A stretch of DNA of 64,000 bases, taken from Janthinobacterium violaceinigrum. Lineage in GTDB: Bacteria; Pseudomonadota; Gammaproteobacteria; Burkholderiales; Burkholderiaceae_D. The position numbers and the translations under genes are program-made. This document shows positions 24,921-33,960 of the stretch, piece after piece. The first letter of the stretch is position 1. Each line of letters begins with the position of its first letter. The DNA is taken from positions 1-64,000 of the forward strand of contig NZ_WFLI01000001.1 in the NCBI RefSeq assembly GCF_009208555.1. The letters are read 5' to 3'. The notes below the pieces were generated by a model. That model saw only the letters and a list, made by a program, of their open reading frames with translations. It was not told the origin of the DNA and did no database searches.

Positions 24921-25415
24921 ATGAACTGCAAAAGCATGGCAGTGACCGTCGCCTTGGTGTTTGCCGCCGGCATGGCTGGAGCACAGGCCTTGCCGCCGCA
25001 GGCGCAATTGCCGGTCTGGGCAACGCAACAGCTCGATAGTCTGGCCAAACGCGAAGCGGTCGAAGTGAGTGCGCGCATGAACCCGTTTGTCCTGCGCGGC
25101 GATTTTGATGGCGATGGCAAGGGTGATCTGGCCGTGCTCGTCAAGAACAAGGATAGCAAGAAGGAGGGCATCGCCTTCCTGTTCAGGCAAAAGACGGCGC
25201 CCCTGATCGTCGGTGCCGGACATGCCCTGTCCAGCGGCGGCGACGATTTCGCCTGGCTGGAAGTGTGGCAGGTGGAAGACAAGGGATCGTTGCAGCACAG
25301 CTATCATGAAAAATCCCTCAAAACGGATGGAATCGTGGTGGCGAAAGAGGGTTCTGCCAGTGCATTGATCTATATCAAGGGCGGCAAGGCGTTTTGGCAG
25401 CAGCAGGGCGATTGA
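24921..25415 (+). CDS. Exported protein with D-x-D-x-D loop
   Basis: This 164-residue protein has a signal peptide (MNCKSMAVTVALVFAAGMAGAQA). The mature domain carries LRGDFDGDGKGDLAVLVKNKDSKKEGIAF, an FG-GAP or EF-hand-like calcium loop, and SGGDDFAWLEVWQVED. Similar short proteins are seen as orphans in betaproteobacteria. Its function is unknown. Upstream lies an inverted segment (GGTACCCC at 24860 with GGGGTGCC at 24880) that may be regulatory. It is the first gene of a run of unrecognised genes. Confidence 0.72.
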   Translation: MNCKSMAVTVALVFAAGMAGAQALPPQAQLPVWATQQLDSLAKREAVEVSARMNPFVLRGDFDGDGKGDLAVLVKNKDSKKEGIAFLFRQKTAPLIVGAGHALSSGGDDFAWLEVWQVEDKGSLQHSYHEKSLKTDGIVVAKEGSASALIYIKGGKAFWQQQGD

Positions 25416-25494
25416 TGGATTGCCCGCGCATGGCCGCTGGCTGGCAAGCAGTCCACGGAAATGGGCAGAGCCTGAATCTGCATGAATTGAGAAT

Positions 25495-25977
25495 ATGACA
25501 GCACTGGCAGTGGATTTCGTTGCATCCTATACCCCCTCATCCGAAGCGAAAATTGCCTTTGCCTGGAATGGCAGGCATGGGGCCGATTTCGACGATGCCA
25601 ACATGGCGTTTCGCACCGTCATAGGCGATTATTTCGAAGAGCATGCGCAGGCATGCTCCTTGCCGCTGATTGCCGCCCTGTATCGCGCGGAGACGCAGTG
25701 GGCGAAGGAAGCCTGGTGCGTCAGGAGCGTGGTGGCTGAATTGGCGCAGGAACTGCTGCAGCGCGGTGGCGTCGCTTATCTCGACGTGTACCTTGCGGGC
25801 GCATGCTGCGGCATGGATGCCTATATGGAATCGGGAAACATTTCGCTAAGCAAGACACGTTGCGAAGAGCTGCTGGCCTACTGCAAGGCCTCGGCATTCA
25901 ACGCCGAGGCCGGTCTCCGGGAACGATGGACCATGCTGGCACAGCGCTTTGCCTGCCTGCTTGCCGGTGCGGCATGA
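25495..25977 (+). CDS. Unrecognised cytoplasmic protein
   Basis: This 160-residue protein has no signal peptide or membrane segment and is mainly helical. It contains AYLDVYLAGACCGMDAYMESGNISLSKTRCEELLAYCKASAF, rich in cysteine (seven in total, including a CC pair). It was not recognised. The stop overlaps an ATG of the next reading frame, which suggests an operon with the following gene. It could belong to a toxin-immunity type locus; nothing in the sequence proves this. Confidence 0.6.
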   Translation: MTALAVDFVASYTPSSEAKIAFAWNGRHGADFDDANMAFRTVIGDYFEEHAQACSLPLIAALYRAETQWAKEAWCVRSVVAELAQELLQRGGVAYLDVYLAGACCGMDAYMESGNISLSKTRCEELLAYCKASAFNAEAGLRERWTMLAQRFACLLAGAA

Positions 25978-25997
25978 TGATGTTGATGAGGGAACAA

Positions 25998-26557
25998 ATG
26001 AGAGAAGCAGTTAAGGGGCAATACGGGAAGAAACTCGTCGGATGCACGATGCTGGCGCTCGCCTTGGGTGCCAGTTGCGGCGTTCGCGCGGCAGAGCCTG
26101 AAACCGTTGAAACATTGGCGATGCAGTTATTCCTCGGCGTTTGCGTGCCTTCCCAAGGGGATGTGCAGCAGATCGAAACGGCAGTCAGGCGCGTGAAGCT
26201 GGTCGAGGTGACGTCAAAAGAGGCGCGGGCACTGCCGGATGATGTGCCTGGCAAGTCCTGGTCCACGAGCGAAACAGGTGGCCGCTTTACGGTAGTTGCC
26301 ACGCAGCCGCAAACCTGCGCCGTTGTGGTGAAACAGATAGCTCCAGCCGATTTGAAGCGCGAGTTTGAACGGTGGCTTCCTCCGGCGAGCACCGGCTACA
26401 CGGTGTGCAGAAAGCCGAGGACAGGCAGGGCGATATGGCGACCTCGTCTTACGCCATTTTGCGCGAGGGGAGGCTCAAGTACAGTTGGGTGCTGCGCATG
26501 TCCTTGACCCAGCCGGGCGCGACGGGAACGCTTTCCGTGCGTGCCGCTGTACCCTGA
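25998..26557 (+). pseudogene. Frameshifted exported protein (NMCC_0638-like)
   Basis: The first part reads as an exported protein (signal VGCTMLALALGASCGVRA, then LFLGVCVPSQGDVQQIE, KSWSTSETGGRFTVVATQPQTCAV). Near 26400-26410 the natural continuation moves to another frame. There, QKAEDRQGDMATSSYAILREG, RLKYSWVLRMSLTQPGATG and a stop at 26557 follow, the expected C-terminus. Reading on in the original frame gives an Arg/Cys-rich tail to 26507 that looks unnatural. The break falls in a GTGTG run. The overall pattern resembles small exported proteins annotated as NMCC_0638-like. It may be a real lesion or a sequencing error. Confidence 0.65.
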
Positions 26558-26581
26558 CTTATTACGATGGAGTAGTGTTGA

Positions 26582-26992
26582 ATGTATGTATTTAGTATCG
26601 GCGACACCAATTTTGCCGTGGATGCCGCGAAATCGCGGATCAGCGTGGCGGCACTTGCCAATGGCATGCGGGAAATTAATATCACGGTCGAGGCCGACGA
26701 CGAGGAGTTCATGCGGCTGACGGAAGACGACGACGCACCGTGGTCGTGGGCGCTGTATCCGCCGTCATTCTCTTTGCACGGTTTGCTCGTTGCGGGAATG
26801 GATGCCGCGCCCGTGCACATGCTGGCCGTCGACGCCGACGCCGTCGAGTGCAGTCTCTACATGATGGAATACCGCGATGTGGCGGACCTGTGCCTGGTGG
26901 AACTGTCGGCGCAACGGCTGACGCTGACGGGCAAGGTGGATTTTTTTGGCGAAAGCCTGCCCTTCGCCATCGATCTGCCGCGCGCGGCGTAG
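26582..26992 (+). CDS. Unrecognised acidic protein
   Basis: This 136-residue acidic protein is probably beta-rich: MYVFSIGDTNFAVDAAKSRISVAAL, INITVEADDEEFMRLTEDDDAPWSWALYPPSF, VDFFGESLPFAIDLP. No signal peptide or membrane segment was seen. It starts 24 bases after the frameshifted gene and is likely co-transcribed. Immunity proteins often have such composition, but no toxin partner is identified. Confidence 0.65.
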   Translation: MYVFSIGDTNFAVDAAKSRISVAALANGMREINITVEADDEEFMRLTEDDDAPWSWALYPPSFSLHGLLVAGMDAAPVHMLAVDADAVECSLYMMEYRDVADLCLVELSAQRLTLTGKVDFFGESLPFAIDLPRAA

Positions 26993-27046
26993 CGCCTGTC
27001 TGTCACGCGGCGGCAAGGGCGGCCTGGGCAGGCCGCCCCCGTGTCA

Positions 27047-28924
27047 CTAGTCCAGCTTCAGGGCCTTCGCCACATCCCCCCACGCCACATACTTGAAGTT
27101 CTGCGGCCCATCGGGCAAGCGCTTGTAGCCGTCCTGGATCACCAGCATGCCTTGCGCGTACGCGCCGCCCAGGTTGGCGGAGGTGACGTCGAGGCCGTCC
27201 GTTTCCGAGGTGCCGTCGATGCCTGCGGGTAAGTTGAACCCCACCTTGAAGCGGCCGCGCACCTTGTACGGCGCTTGCGCGTCAAGCACCACGTAGCTGC
27301 TGTCGCCCTGGCTGGAAACGATCAGGTAGCCCGTGTTGGCCTTGGCGCCAGACTGGCGGTAGATGGCCATGCCTTCCACGTCGGCCGTCAGGTGCGCGCC
27401 CACGGGTAAGACCATGGCGAGCGCATCCGGCTTGGCGGCGTCGGCCGAGGTGGTCCACACGCCGCGCGTTTCCTCGCCCAGGAACAAGCGGGCGTTGGCG
27501 TCGTCGGCCACGCAGCCTTCCGGTTGCGTGGCCACCTTGAAGCTGCGCAAGAGGGTGGCGCTGAACTTGTTGCCTTCCAGGCCGATGCTGTATTGCTGGA
27601 AGGTGCCGTCCTTGTCGTTGATAAACGCTTCCACGCCGCCGCTGGCCGGCTGGTACAAGCACATGCCGTAGATGCTTTTCAATCCCGTAGGGAAGCGGCC
27701 CGCTTCCGCCACCACGCCATCGGCATTGATGGTGAACAGCATCATGCTGTTGTCGTCGCGCTGGGTGGCCACGGCCAGGTCGACCTTGCTGCTGCCCAAC
27801 TGGATGTTCTGGCGCACGTCGACGTTGTTCAGACGGCCCACTTCCAGCAGCTGCGTCTGCTTGCCTTGCAAGTCGTAGACGAGCAGCCCCTGTTTCTTGT
27901 TGGTGCCGAGGATGCGTGCGTCGGCCGGATTGCTGGACAGCCAGATGGCCGGGTCGTCGGCCGCGTCGCCCTGGCGCGCCATCGGTTCGGTCTGCGCTTG
28001 CGGGGCGATGATGGCGACCGCAGGCTGCGTTTCCGCCTTGCCAGCCCATTTCAAGGGCCGCGCTTGCCAACCGTTCTTGCCGCGCAGTAGCAAGGAGTCC
28101 TTGTCCAGCGCCAGCTGGCTTTCACCCTTGCGCACGTTCAAGGCCACGGCTTGGGCTGGCTGCGCCGTCCATTGACTTCCCTGGCGAGAGAGCAGATGCA
28201 GCTTGTCCGCCTTGCCGTCGAGCACAGCCACGCCGCCGGGCAGCACGGCCAGCGCGCCGGCGCCGCCGTCCAGCTGGCCATACGGCTTGCGCAGGGCCAC
28301 CACTTCGCGCTTGCCCATGCCTTCGGATTCGGCGTCATACGCCCACACGCCCATATTCGACTCGCTCACCAGCAGGCGCTGGGCGCCATCGTCGGCCCGG
28401 CAATGCTTGGCGTGCGGCGGCAAAGCGAGTCTGCGCACCAGCAGCCGCTGCTCGCCCTGCATCACCCACTGTTCCGCTTGCCCATCCTTGCCGATCAAGA
28501 ACAGATGGGCTAGCTGCTGGGCGTCGCGGTACAGGCACGATGCTTCCACGGAGAACGTGGGCACGGGAAACGGCGCCAGCCTGACCAGTTTGCCAGCCTG
28601 CACGTCCACGGAGACGGGCAGGGGGCGCTGCGTGTCCGCTTCCAGGAAGACGGCCAGCACCTTGCCGCCATCGCTGCGCGTGTCGAGTTGCTTGGCGCGC
28701 ACGGCGATGCGGTCCTGTTCCTGGCCCGCAGCGTCGAACAGGCGCAAGCCGTGCTTGTCGAGCAGCAGCCAGCCGCCGCCGGGCAGGCGCGCCAGTTCTT
28801 CCGCTTCCTGCGTGAACGAAGGGACGGCTTGGGCAGAGGCCACTTGCGCCGTGCCGCCGAGGCAGAAGGCAGCCAGCAAGGCGCTGCAGAGTACGGTTTT
28901 TTTCATGGTATTGGCAATCATCAT
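27047..28924 (-). CDS. Beta-propeller 3-phytase, two-domain
   Basis: This 625-residue exported enzyme has a signal peptide (MKKTVLCSALLAAFCLGG...). An N-terminal degenerate propeller spans about residues 30-310. The C-terminal catalytic beta-propeller begins at GDAADDPAIWLSSNPADARILGTNKKQG, the DDPAIW block that binds calcium and phosphate. Further hallmarks are TGLKSIYGMCLYQ, FINDKDGTFQQYSI and TADVEGMAIY. It hydrolyses phytate stepwise to release phosphate in the periplasm or outside. The start overlaps the receptor stop by one base (TGATG); MKK at 28906 is an alternative start. Confidence 0.92.
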   Translation of the reverse strand: MMIANTMKKTVLCSALLAAFCLGGTAQVASAQAVPSFTQEAEELARLPGGGWLLLDKHGLRLFDAAGQEQDRIAVRAKQLDTRSDGGKVLAVFLEADTQRPLPVSVDVQAGKLVRLAPFPVPTFSVEASCLYRDAQQLAHLFLIGKDGQAEQWVMQGEQRLLVRRLALPPHAKHCRADDGAQRLLVSESNMGVWAYDAESEGMGKREVVALRKPYGQLDGGAGALAVLPGGVAVLDGKADKLHLLSRQGSQWTAQPAQAVALNVRKGESQLALDKDSLLLRGKNGWQARPLKWAGKAETQPAVAIIAPQAQTEPMARQGDAADDPAIWLSSNPADARILGTNKKQGLLVYDLQGKQTQLLEVGRLNNVDVRQNIQLGSSKVDLAVATQRDDNSMMLFTINADGVVAEAGRFPTGLKSIYGMCLYQPASGGVEAFINDKDGTFQQYSIGLEGNKFSATLLRSFKVATQPEGCVADDANARLFLGEETRGVWTTSADAAKPDALAMVLPVGAHLTADVEGMAIYRQSGAKANTGYLIVSSQGDSSYVVLDAQAPYKVRGRFKVGFNLPAGIDGTSETDGLDVTSANLGGAYAQGMLVIQDGYKRLPDGPQNFKYVAWGDVAKALKLD

Positions 28925-31464
28925 CAGAAGGCGCTGGCTTTCAGGCTCACTTTAAAGGTGCGGCCATATTGTTCGTTCTGCACGTTGTATTGCTTCGTGC
29001 CCTGGTAGACATAGTATTTTTCGTTGTTCAGGTTGGCCGCCTCGAACACGACCTGGAATTGCTTGCTGATCTGGTAGGACAGCGAGAAATCAAGCTGCTT
29101 CTGGCTGTCGACGATGCGGTCCTGGCTTTGGTCGAGGATGTCGCCGCCCATTTCCAGCAGATACGGCGACTTGTAGTTGAGGGCCAGGCGGGCGCTCACG
29201 GGTCCCGTTTCATAGCCCAGCATCAAGTTCATCACCTGGTTCGACTGGCCTGGCAGGCGGATGTCGCGGTTCATCTGCTTGTTGCTGGCCTTGTCGAAGC
29301 GGCCGATTTGCGCGCTCGAGGTGCTCAGGGTGCCGTTGACGCCGACGAGCATTTTGTTGAACGGCGCCGGCAGCATGCGCAGCGGCTGCATGTAGGCCAG
29401 TTCGATGCCTTTGACCTTGGCCGCGTCGCCATTCGCATACGAGGTCGCCGTCGTGTAGCCTGCCCACTGGCCCGTGCCGGCCAGGTTCGTCGTGTAGGTG
29501 AAGTTCTTGATGTCCTTGTAGAAACCGTAGGCTGACATCACGCCGTCGTTGCCCAGCACTCTTTCGATACCCAGGTCCAGGTTGTTTGCCTTCAAGGGTT
29601 TCAAGTCCGGGTTGCCGATCACGGCTTCCGTATTGCTGGCCAGGCTGATGCCGGGCGCCAGCTGGCTGAAGTTGGCGCGTACCACGGCTTGCGTCCAGGC
29701 GGCCCGCACGCTGGTATGTTGATCCACGTCATAACGGGCTTGCAGGTTCGGCAGCCAGTTGGTGTACGAACGTTCGCGCGTCAAGGGCGTGGCCACGCCG
29801 GCGCTGTCCACTTGCGAACCTGCCGCCTCGAAACTGGTGCGTTCGGCGCGCACGCCGCCCAGGATGTGCCAGGCGTCGAAGTCGTAGCTGTTCTGCACAT
29901 ACATGGCGTTGATGTCTTCATGCATGCGGTAATCGTTGATGACAGATTCCGTGGCCAGGCGCGCCTTGTCGCGGTCCAGGCCCGCCACGCGGGCGCGGAT
30001 CAGGGCCGGGTCCAGGGCCACGCCGATGTTGCCCAGGTCGTAGTCAAGCTTGTGGCCTTGCACGAAATTGCTCATCGAGGTGGAGCCGGCGCCCCAGTAA
30101 TTGCCGCTCGTGGCCTTGCTGCTGTTATACGCCCATTGATCCGTGTCATTGGTTTTTTCGCGGCGGCTGACTTTCGCGCCGAATTTCAGGGTGGCGATGT
30201 CGAACTTGCGGGTCAGGTCGATGCGGGCGTGGTGTTCGTTATCTTTCGAGTAGCGCTTTTGCAGGGTGATGGCGTTGAGCGCGTAGCTGGCCGGGTCGTA
30301 CAGCGAGGCGGGGCCGCTCAGCAATGGTTGCTCGGTGCCATCGAAACTGATGCCGGCGAAATTGCTGATGCCGCGGAAACGGCCATCGTTCAAGGATTCC
30401 GGCGTGTCTTCCGTGGCGCGGCTCAGGCCGCCTTTTACGTCCAGGGTCCAGTCGCCCGACTTCTGCTGCGTGCCCAGCACCAGGGAGCGCACTTGCTGCG
30501 TGTACTTGCGCTGGCGGATGCGGCGCTCGGCGCGCGCGCTGGCCGTCTGGTCTTCGGCCAGGCTGCCGCCCGCGATATTGCTGATGGTCAAACGGTCGCG
30601 CACTTCATTGTCGGAAAATTCGCTGACGAACGAGCGCAAGAACCAGCTGTTGCCCGCTTCCGGGCGGTAATCGAGATTGACGGCCAGGGCGCCGCGCTTG
30701 CGCACGGGCAGGTAGTCGCGCAATTCCAGGCCCGACAATTTACCCTTGCTCCAGGCGCCGCCCGTTTCCACGTCATCCGAGCCGAACGAGCGCTTTTCCG
30801 CGCTCAGGCCGGCGGCCACGCCCAGCTTGCCATCGAGGAAGCGCTGGGCCCACAGGGCGCCGCCGCTGGGGCTGGTCTTGCCCGTCTTTTCATCATGGCT
30901 GGCGCCCACGTTGGCCGACAGCAGCTTGCCCGGCAAATCGAAAGCGGACAGCGATTTGACTTCGATGGTGGCGCCCAGCGAGTTGGCGTCCATTTCCGGC
31001 AGCAAGGTCTTCGAGACTTCCAGCGTGCGGATCAGGCCGGCGGGCAGGATGTCCAGCGCCACGGCGCGGCGGCCCGCCTCCGGCGACGGCACCAGCGCGC
31101 CGTTGATGGTGACGGCATTGAGGTCCGGCCCCAGGCCGCGTACCGTGATGTAGCGGCCTTCGCCCTGGTCGCGCTGCACGGACACGCCCGGCAAGCGGGC
31201 CAGCGCCTCGGCCGCATTTTTATCGGGCAAGCCGCCGATATCGTCGCTGCTGATGACGCTGATGATGTTGTCGGCTTTCTCTTGCGCGGCAATGGCGTTG
31301 CGCAGGCTGGCACGCTGGCCGCTGACGACCACGGTGGCGGCTGGCTGGCCATCGTCCTGGGCTTGCGCCTGGGCCTGGCTGGTGCCGCTGAACACCGCCA
31401 TGATGGCCAGGGTCAGGGCCGTCAGGCGCAGCGGGGAGGGAGTCGAAGTGTGCATGGTTTTCAT
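28924..31464 (-). CDS. TonB-dependent receptor, phytate-linked
   Basis: This 846-residue outer-membrane receptor has a signal peptide to about residue 33 (AQAQ) and a TonB-box-like VVVSGQRASLRNAIAAQEK. The plug domain has DDIGGLPDKNAAEALARLPGVSV and YITVRGLGPDLNAVTINGAL. A beta-barrel ends in the aromatic YGRTFKVSLKASAF. It is joined by one base to the phytase gene. It probably brings phytate or its breakdown products into the periplasm, or captures them for the enzyme. A Pho box lies 50 bases upstream of the ATG. Confidence 0.92.
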   Translation of the reverse strand: MKTMHTSTPSPLRLTALTLAIMAVFSGTSQAQAQAQDDGQPAATVVVSGQRASLRNAIAAQEKADNIISVISSDDIGGLPDKNAAEALARLPGVSVQRDQGEGRYITVRGLGPDLNAVTINGALVPSPEAGRRAVALDILPAGLIRTLEVSKTLLPEMDANSLGATIEVKSLSAFDLPGKLLSANVGASHDEKTGKTSPSGGALWAQRFLDGKLGVAAGLSAEKRSFGSDDVETGGAWSKGKLSGLELRDYLPVRKRGALAVNLDYRPEAGNSWFLRSFVSEFSDNEVRDRLTISNIAGGSLAEDQTASARAERRIRQRKYTQQVRSLVLGTQQKSGDWTLDVKGGLSRATEDTPESLNDGRFRGISNFAGISFDGTEQPLLSGPASLYDPASYALNAITLQKRYSKDNEHHARIDLTRKFDIATLKFGAKVSRREKTNDTDQWAYNSSKATSGNYWGAGSTSMSNFVQGHKLDYDLGNIGVALDPALIRARVAGLDRDKARLATESVINDYRMHEDINAMYVQNSYDFDAWHILGGVRAERTSFEAAGSQVDSAGVATPLTRERSYTNWLPNLQARYDVDQHTSVRAAWTQAVVRANFSQLAPGISLASNTEAVIGNPDLKPLKANNLDLGIERVLGNDGVMSAYGFYKDIKNFTYTTNLAGTGQWAGYTTATSYANGDAAKVKGIELAYMQPLRMLPAPFNKMLVGVNGTLSTSSAQIGRFDKASNKQMNRDIRLPGQSNQVMNLMLGYETGPVSARLALNYKSPYLLEMGGDILDQSQDRIVDSQKQLDFSLSYQISKQFQVVFEAANLNNEKYYVYQGTKQYNVQNEQYGRTFKVSLKASAF

Positions 31465-31497
31465 GGTGGGCTCGGTTAGGGGGAAGGAACCGGGCGG

Positions 31498-31531
31498 ATT
31501 CTAGGCAGCAAATATGACGGTTGCGTGACAG
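31498..31531 (-). promoter_or_regulatory. Pho box and -10 element of the phytase operon
   Basis: On the minus strand, CTGTCAC-GCAA-CCGTCAT (31531-31514) is two 7-base direct repeats with 11-base period, matching 13 of 18 positions of the PhoB consensus. Ten bases downstream comes TAGAAT (31503-31498), a near-consensus -10. The Pho box thus replaces the -35, as in classical PhoB-activated promoters. The receptor ATG is 34 bases after the -10. Confidence 0.8.
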
Positions 31532-31770
31532 GCAACGGTGGGCCGCCGTGAAAACCACGGCATGGGGCCGCTTTCCGAACGGAAATAAACCATGGTGAGC
31601 TGAAATGACCTGCCAGCGCAGGGCGCATGGGCAATGGCTTGCCGGATTTGCATCGGCTGGGCTACGAATGATGAGCCGTTTGCACCTGCCGCACGGGCGT
31701 GGGGCATGTCATCGTGCCGTCATGGGCGGGCGCTATCGTGGCGACAGCACCACTTTTAAAGGTTCCCCAC

Positions 31771-32673
31771 ATGCTGCCGTTGCACCGTAACAGCCTGATT
31801 GCCGCCGCGCTGGCGTTGCCCCTGTTCTTTTTCCTGTACGCCACACTTGGGCACGTTAAACCGTTTGCCATCTGGAAGTGGATGGATATCGTCTGCGAAG
31901 GCGGCACGGCCGTCATGGCGGGCATCTGGTTCTTGTTCACTCTCAGCAGCCGTCCCCGCGGCCGCGTGACGAGCCTGATCGCAGGCGGCCTGTGCGCCAT
32001 CATGCTGGGCTCCTGGGCTGATTGCCTCGATGAATTCTTTGCCGTCGATAAGAGTGCCGTGTGGGATAACTGGCTGGAAGCCTTGATTCCGTTCGGCATG
32101 CTGGTGCTGACGATCGGCATGTATTACTGGCGCCAGGAACAGTTTCGCCTGAACGAACACCTGCAAAAGCGCGAACGCCTGTTCCGCGACCACCGCGCCT
32201 TCGACCGCATCACGCAACTGGCCGACGCCAGCTACCTGCGCACGCAGATGCGCCTGGAGCAGGAGCGCCGGCCCGGCCTCGACTGCGCCTTGGTCTTGCT
32301 CGACATCGACAGCTTTCACCTGATTAACCGCGAATACGGCCACCGCGAAGGCGACCGCGTGCTGCAAGCCGTGGGCCATATGCTGCTGTTGAACTTGCGC
32401 AATGACGATTTGCTGTGCCGCTATGCGGGCGACCGCTTTGCCGTGCTGATGCCAGGCGTGTCGCGCGAAGATGCGGCCGCGAAGGCGCGCCACCTGTGCG
32501 CGATGGTAGGGCAGATGCGCCACCACACGAACGACAACCGCGAAATCCGCCTGAGCCTGCGCCATGCCTGCGCGCTGACCGATGGCGTGCCGGAAGTGGT
32601 GCTCGCGGAACTGAGCCGTGCAGTGGAAACGCCGCGGCCCGGTTCCGCCGTCAATGCCACCGCGCCTGCCTGA
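31771..32673 (+). CDS. Membrane protein with degenerate GGDEF domain
   Basis: This 300-residue protein has about four membrane helices in residues 8-118 (LIAAALALPLFFFLYATLG ... LIPFGMLVLTIGMYYW) and a short coiled linker. The GGDEF-type domain has LVLLDIDSFHLINREYGHREGDRVLQAVG and LLCRYAGDRFAVLMPGV. The signature GGDEF reads AGDRF at residues 219-223, so diguanylate cyclase activity is probably lost, though it may still bind GTP or c-di-GMP. It is coupled by a one-base overlap to an AraC-type regulator. Confidence 0.82.
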   Translation: MLPLHRNSLIAAALALPLFFFLYATLGHVKPFAIWKWMDIVCEGGTAVMAGIWFLFTLSSRPRGRVTSLIAGGLCAIMLGSWADCLDEFFAVDKSAVWDNWLEALIPFGMLVLTIGMYYWRQEQFRLNEHLQKRERLFRDHRAFDRITQLADASYLRTQMRLEQERRPGLDCALVLLDIDSFHLINREYGHREGDRVLQAVGHMLLLNLRNDDLLCRYAGDRFAVLMPGVSREDAAAKARHLCAMVGQMRHHTNDNREIRLSLRHACALTDGVPEVVLAELSRAVETPRPGSAVNATAPA

Positions 32674-33698
32674 TGCTCCTGAACCAGCAAGGCGACCCCA
32701 GCATCGCGGCCCACCACCAGCCCGCGCTGGTACTCGATTATGCGCGCAGCCGCGAGCTGGCCACGGCGCCCCTGCTCAAGGGGACTGGTCTCGATGGGGG
32801 CGCGCTGCCGTCCGCGGAAAGCCAGGTCAGCGCCGCGCAATACCTGCAATTGCTGGCCAATGTGGCGCGCGGCCTGGACAGTGCCGACACCAGCTTCATG
32901 CTGGGCCAGCAAATGCTGCCCGGCCATTACGGTGCGGCCAGCCACGCCTTGCTGCAGGCGCAGAATTTGCGCCAGGCGCTGGGCATCCTGTGCGGATTCC
33001 ATACCTTGCTGTGTCCGCTGCTGCAGCCGCGCTTGCGCGAGGCGGGCGACATGCATGTGCTGTACTGGGTCGATGCGTTCGGTGCACCGAGCCAGTTGCC
33101 GTTTCTGGTGGAAATGCACATGACGGCGCTGGCGGCCATGTGCCGCTGGCTGGCGGGGGAATCCTTGCCCTGGCGCTTTTGCTTCAACCGGGCGCGGCCC
33201 CGTCACGTGGAGCAGCATGAGGTGCACCTGGGCCAGGCGCTGCGTTTCGATTGCCAGGTCGATGCCATGCTCATCGATTCCAGCTGGCTCGACAAGCCCT
33301 GGCCGCGCGGCAATGCGACAGCGGCCGCGCTGGCCTTGCGGGCGGCGGCCCTGGCGCCCGTGCCTGCCGCCAGCCTGCTGGGCGCGCTGTACGACTATCT
33401 GCTGGCCAACATCCGCTGCGCGCCCACCCTGGAGCGCACGGCGCAGGAGTTTGGCGTCAGTCCCGCCACCTTCAAGCGCCACCTGGCGCGCCATGGCACG
33501 CATTTCCAGGCCGAGCTGGACCAGGTGCGCGCGCACAAGGCCATCTATCTGTTCCAGGCGCATGGCTACGACAACGATGCCGTGGCTGCCTACCTCGGCT
33601 TTCATGATGCCACCAACTTCCGCCGCTCGTTCAAGCGCTGGACGGGGCAAACGCCGCAGCTGCTGCGTCACGCGCTGGCCCTGTTCGTGGCCGGATGA
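32673..33698 (+). CDS. AraC-family regulator (Arabinose_bd type)
   Basis: This 341-residue protein has an N-terminal ligand-binding domain (residues about 25-210) of the arabinose_bd class, with TSFMLGQQMLPGHYGAASHALLQAQNLRQAL. The C-terminal double HTH has LERTAQEFGVSPATFKRHLARHG and DNDAVAAYLGFHDATNFRRSFKRWTGQTP. The start overlaps the GGDEF gene stop (TGATG), so the two act together. The regulated genes are not evident. Confidence 0.87.
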   Translation: MLLNQQGDPSIAAHHQPALVLDYARSRELATAPLLKGTGLDGGALPSAESQVSAAQYLQLLANVARGLDSADTSFMLGQQMLPGHYGAASHALLQAQNLRQALGILCGFHTLLCPLLQPRLREAGDMHVLYWVDAFGAPSQLPFLVEMHMTALAAMCRWLAGESLPWRFCFNRARPRHVEQHEVHLGQALRFDCQVDAMLIDSSWLDKPWPRGNATAAALALRAAALAPVPAASLLGALYDYLLANIRCAPTLERTAQEFGVSPATFKRHLARHGTHFQAELDQVRAHKAIYLFQAHGYDNDAVAAYLGFHDATNFRRSFKRWTGQTPQLLRHALALFVAG

Positions 33699-33960
33699 AC
33701 GGGGGCGTTGCGCGCCAGCGCCACAGGTAGTCGTTCCGGAGGGAACAATTGCCCGTTCTGCTACATCCATAGTACACTCGATCAGAGAGCGAACAGACGC
33801 GCTTTGAGGCGATCCGGCAAGGCGTCAAACGACGCCGTAACGCCGCCATACCGATGGCGGGCCGGCGGCGATGACCGGTGTGCCGTGCCTTAACCCAGCC
33901 TGGAAAATGGCGTCCCCAGTGTGGCGCGCCGGAAACCGGGCAACTTGATAATGCTCAATC

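Noticed and set aside
29689..31479. 596-residue open frame opposite the phytate receptor
   Set aside because: Shadow; lacks domains while the minus strand is a complete receptor with a Pho box.
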